Source: Hippophae tibetana (Eukaryota > Streptophyta > Magnoliopsida > Rosales > Elaeagnaceae). Taken from it: a stretch of 64,000 bases of DNA. Below, piece after piece: positions 60,901 through 64,000 of the stretch (positions within the stretch are counted from its first letter, which is position 1; the number at the start of each line of letters is the position of its first letter). The DNA is taken from positions 12,138,501 through 12,202,500 of the forward strand of contig CM072801.1 in NCBI GenBank assembly GCA_037013495.1, read 5' to 3'. The position numbers were made by a program, and so were the translations under genes. The notes under the pieces were generated by a model. That model was not told where the DNA came from and did not search any database. It was given only the letters and a program-made list of their open reading frames with translations.

Positions 60901-61380
60901 CAGTATGATCGCGACTGCTCCCACGGCTATCCCAACGACAACTCCAGTCGACACACTGTTGTCAGGTGGCGGCGACACAGAGGCCTTAGTTGGTGGAGGT
61001 GGAGACGGCGAATTACGTCCCGGAGGTGAAGGAGTCGTCGAAGGAGGACTGTTTGAACGGGACGGAGGAGGTGGAGATGTTGAGGAACCCGGCTTAGTTG
61101 GGTTCGATGGCGGAGGAGAAGAGACAGTAGAACTCGGAGGAGATGGAGTTGGTGTGGTCGGTGCCGGCGGAGAAGGAGTTGAAGAGGGTGGTGGTGCGGT
61201 GGATGGTGGTGGTGCGGATGGTGAAGATGGTGGTGGTGTGCTTGGAGTTGATGGTGGTGGTGCGCTTGGAGTTGATGGTGGTGGTGCGCTTGGAGCTGAT
61301 GGTGGTGGGGACGTAGTGTTGGTCGACGGAGCCGGTGGTGAAGTCGCCGGTGGAGAAGCTCCTGGTGTAGGAGTTGACAT
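57974..61380 (-). CDS. PERK1: PERK-type proline-rich receptor-like kinase
   Basis: Eight minus-strand exons join in phase: 60804-61380, 59974-60540, 59756-59842, 59578-59648, 59257-59333, 58856-59003, 58450-58611 and 57974-58285, giving 666 residues. The start MSTPTPG is preferred over an ATG 21 codons upstream because PERK1 proteins begin this way. Residues 1-145 are a Pro/Ser-rich, extensin-like extracellular part with repeated APPPSTPS units and no classical signal peptide. One helix (148-170) is followed by a KKKKRRR stop-transfer. The kinase shows GQGGFG (about 301), VAVK Lys323, HRD Asp419, DFG 437-439 and YLAPEY, so it should be active. PERKs sit in the plasma membrane and bind or sense the cell wall. 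The ortholog name rests on sequence and recalled gene order. Paralogues of PERK1 cannot be fully excluded. Confidence 0.92.
59881..59900. repeat. (AG)n microsatellite in a PERK intron
   Basis: A run of about 9 AG units in intron 2 of the kinase gene. A second shorter run lies at 59,738-59,750 in intron 3, close to the donor of exon 3. Confidence 0.85.
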
Positions 61381-61620
61381 TAGAACCAGACCCAAAAAGC
61401 TCAAATTAAAATGAAGAGAATTGCTGTGAAAATTCTTGCACACTACGTGTTTGTATTTTTGATACTGAGAGAGAAATTAAATAAAGAATGTCGAGCCGTT
61501 AATACATGTGCATACTAGAGATTCAGACAAAAAGCAGGAGAGACTACCACTTTCTCTCTCTCTCTCACACACACACAGAGATTTTCGAAGGAAATATATA
61601 TTTTCCCTTTTTATGATAAT
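61381..61620 (-). promoter_or_regulatory. 5' leader and proximal promoter of the PERK gene
   Basis: Upstream of the start codon, on the minus strand, lies a GA/GT-rich stretch (CTCTCTCTCTCTCACACACACAC on plus at about 61,553-61,577, read in reverse complement by the gene). GA-rich leaders are common just downstream of plant transcription starts. No clear TATA box was pinned down. Confidence 0.35.
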
Positions 61621-64000
61621 GTGATTTTTTTTTTCCTTTTTTTCATTTAATATTATTTGCCTTGATTTTAAAGTTTTTAACTTGGAAGAAAGCGTCTTTC
61701 AAAAAAAATTATCTAATAATATATTATATATAAATTCGAGCTCGTTAATACATACACATAAATTTCTCTAAAATAATACATTATATATAAATTTGAGCTG
61801 GTTAATATATATAAAAATAATATTATTAAAATTTATAATTATAAAAAGCATAACATTTTATTTTATATTGAAAATTATTTTAAATTTATTAAATATTAAT
61901 TATTATTTAATTAAATATTATTAAGTTGTATATTTGTTTTTTTAAATTTTAGAAAAGTTAATTTATATAAAAATAAATAAATAAATTTAAGATAAAAAGG
62001 TTATGCCATGGTGGCTTAAAGCCAACTACGAGTCTACGACCAACCAGAGCTGTTGGAGTTTGAGGTAGGTCCCACGCGATTAATCCGCGTGTTCCTCCGC
62101 CATTTACTCGTTTTTGGATAAAATAATCTAATTACTTTTTTGGATTGTCGTATTTCTAATTTACTATCGAATAACGTGACATACTATTATTATGAAAAGA
62201 GAATAATAATAAATGTTTTTTTTTTCTTTTCCTGATATTCTTATTCGTCTTCCTAATTGAAATTAGTATTATTTGCCCAAACGTGTGATTGCAATTTTTC
62301 CCTTTCATCTAACCGGTGTCCTTATTATTTGAATAATTCTCGTTGAAATGGTCGTTTCAAATAAACAAAAAATAATAAAATTAAATAAAAAATTAATTAA
62401 TTGATATATTATAGCTGTTCGATATAAAACAAAGTAGACGGAATGCTAAAACACAGCTATTTTATATAAAATATAGTCAGTATTATAGATAAAATGGAAT
62501 GAAAAGGTCAAATATATTAACTATAAATTGGGCTATATAATCGGACCGCAGGCCATTTAATGTATAATTGCAGTGGCTGTTACTCAAAGTAAAGTCCTAA
62601 CCAGCTAGATACCAATACTACACTTCACAACAGAAAAGATATCGGCATGTTCCCTAATTCCTAATAATATATAATTATGATCATAACCATAATTTTAACA
62701 AAATAGTGTTAACAAATCGTTTAGGATTAGTGGTTTTAGTAGATTTAACACTGAATATGGGTTTTTTTTATTGATTTTAATAGTTATTTATTAAATTTAA
62801 ATTTTAAAATATTATAATTTTTTTAAATTGTGTTTTAGTTAAGATAATTTATTAATATAATTTATTATATTTTATTTTTATTCAAAATAATAGCATATTA
62901 TTATAAATTATAAAAAATGTTTTTAATTCTTCAATTTTGAAAATAAAAGTAAATCAAAAATATATTATATTATTATATTAACTTTTTATTAAAATATATT
63001 AAAAAGTGATAAAATATAAGTTGTTAATATAAATAAAAATGAAATTTAATATTAATGATATTTTAACCAAAATTTATTTAAATATATATTTTTTATTTTT
63101 AAAAAAATATTAAAATAAAAATTATGATATTTATTAAATAATAAAATAAATATTTAATCAAAATTACATATTTGTATCTTGCTACTAAAACTTATATATA
63201 TGATAGTAATAAAATATATATTTATGATTCAAAAATTTATAATATATATGTAAAATTTTAAATTTTAAAATAAAATTGTATTGTTTAAAAATTTAAAAAC
63301 TTATATTTAAAATTTTAAAATATTAATAAAAAATTCATATGCTATAAAAATTTTGAAATTAAAAATTTAACATTAAAGTAATTAACTAGTATTGTTATTA
63401 AAAATTAATAATATTTGATTCAATAATAATAATAATAATAAATTTAAGTTCAGCTAAAATGGTTAAAGTCTACGAATCATAATCTTATTACAATAATAAA
63501 ATATTTAATGTAATGGATATTTATATTTAATAAAAATAACATATTTAATAATTAAAATGTATAATTTTAAAAAATAAAAATACACACATATATATGTGTG
63601 TAAAAATTCAATTAAAATTTTAAAATAAAACACTTTAAAATTTGTAGCAATAAAAATATATGGTTCATCAATAATATTAAACTATTATAAATTATCATAA
63701 TTTAATTTGAACGAAATTGAATATGAAAATGATAATTTATATGTTTTTAATAATAAGAATATGTTATTTTTTAATATGCAAAATTATTTGTATAATTATA
63801 AATTTTAATAATATTATTTTTATTATTTTATTAAAATTACAATAACTCAATATGTCTTGCTCATATTCTTCATTATGATTACAAGGTAGTCCTCTCCTTG
63901 AGAACGCAAGAAGCTAATTTAATTTAATGATCCATTATCCCTGCAAATAATGGTAGCATGGTATATGAACCTTATCTATAAGGAAAATAGGCACCAAAGT
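61621..64000. other. AT-rich upstream region of the PERK gene
   Basis: Strongly AT-rich DNA with no coding frame. A less AT-rich patch at about 62,000-62,110 (GGTAGGTCCCACGCGATTAATCCGCG) might be a distal regulatory element or a repeat end. From 62,760 to 63,840 the sequence is almost pure A/T. The final 150 bp are more mixed, and nothing in them was recognised. Confidence 0.5.

Noticed and set aside
60881-61414. 177-codon plus-strand frame rich in Gly, Val and Asp
   Set aside because: It is the antisense mirror of the Pro/Ser-rich exon 1 of the PERK gene. CCN-rich codons give GGN-rich frames on the other strand.

Overview
The window looks like a plant nuclear chromosome segment, most likely from a eudicot. 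It is strongly AT-rich, its genes are split by GT-AG introns, and much of the space between genes is decayed LTR retrotransposon. Six multi-exon protein genes can be reconstructed with phase-consistent exons. In order they are: a TRM-like protein with a DUF4378 end (+, 6.4-9.3 kb), an LC8-type dynein light chain (-, 11.8-12.6 kb), a LEA2-type membrane protein (+, 39.6-45.7 kb), a plastid type I signal peptidase PLSP1 (-, 46.7-49.6 kb), an Mpv17/PMP22 family membrane protein (+, 50.8-53.9 kb) and a PERK1-like proline-rich receptor kinase (-, 58.0-61.4 kb).

The stretch from 16.7 to 38.5 kb is mainly retrotransposon. A small-LTR Copia element (16,678-20,759) has lost its reverse transcriptase. 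A second Copia element (21,868-26,901) has LTRs that carry a length-variable minisatellite. A Ty3/Gypsy element (32,097-38,543) is flanked by the target-site duplication ATTAA, and both its gag and its integrase have been expanded in tandem. A third, internally deleted Copia element (40,481 to about 43,900) sits inside intron 1 of the LEA2 gene, in the same orientation, and carries its own 362-bp tandem duplication. No element has an intact polyprotein.

The most interesting locus is at about 29.9-31.4 kb, between the Copia and Gypsy elements. It encodes no protein. It has a promoter of the type used by plant snoRNA and ribosomal-protein genes (a TGGGCT site II element, a telo-box AAACCCTAAA and a TATA-like box). 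Downstream are at least four box C/D snoRNAs, spaced about 95-215 bp apart. Each has C and D boxes, a terminal stem and 11-17 nt guides complementary to conserved rRNA segments that I recall: 18S around A28, the U33-type 18S Um site, the 18S AAGGAAGGCAG segment, and a 17-nt stretch of 25S. This reads as a polycistronic snoRNA gene.

The right-hand genes (LEA2, PLSP1, Mpv17, PERK1) appear in the same order as I remember on Arabidopsis chromosome 3 around At3g24550-At3g24600. This would be conserved microsynteny and supports the ortholog names. The remaining intergenic DNA is AT-rich and mostly featureless, apart from short tandem or dispersed repeats and one promoter-like island without a gene at 13.8-14.1 kb. 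All rRNA and Arabidopsis comparisons are from memory. No database search was possible.
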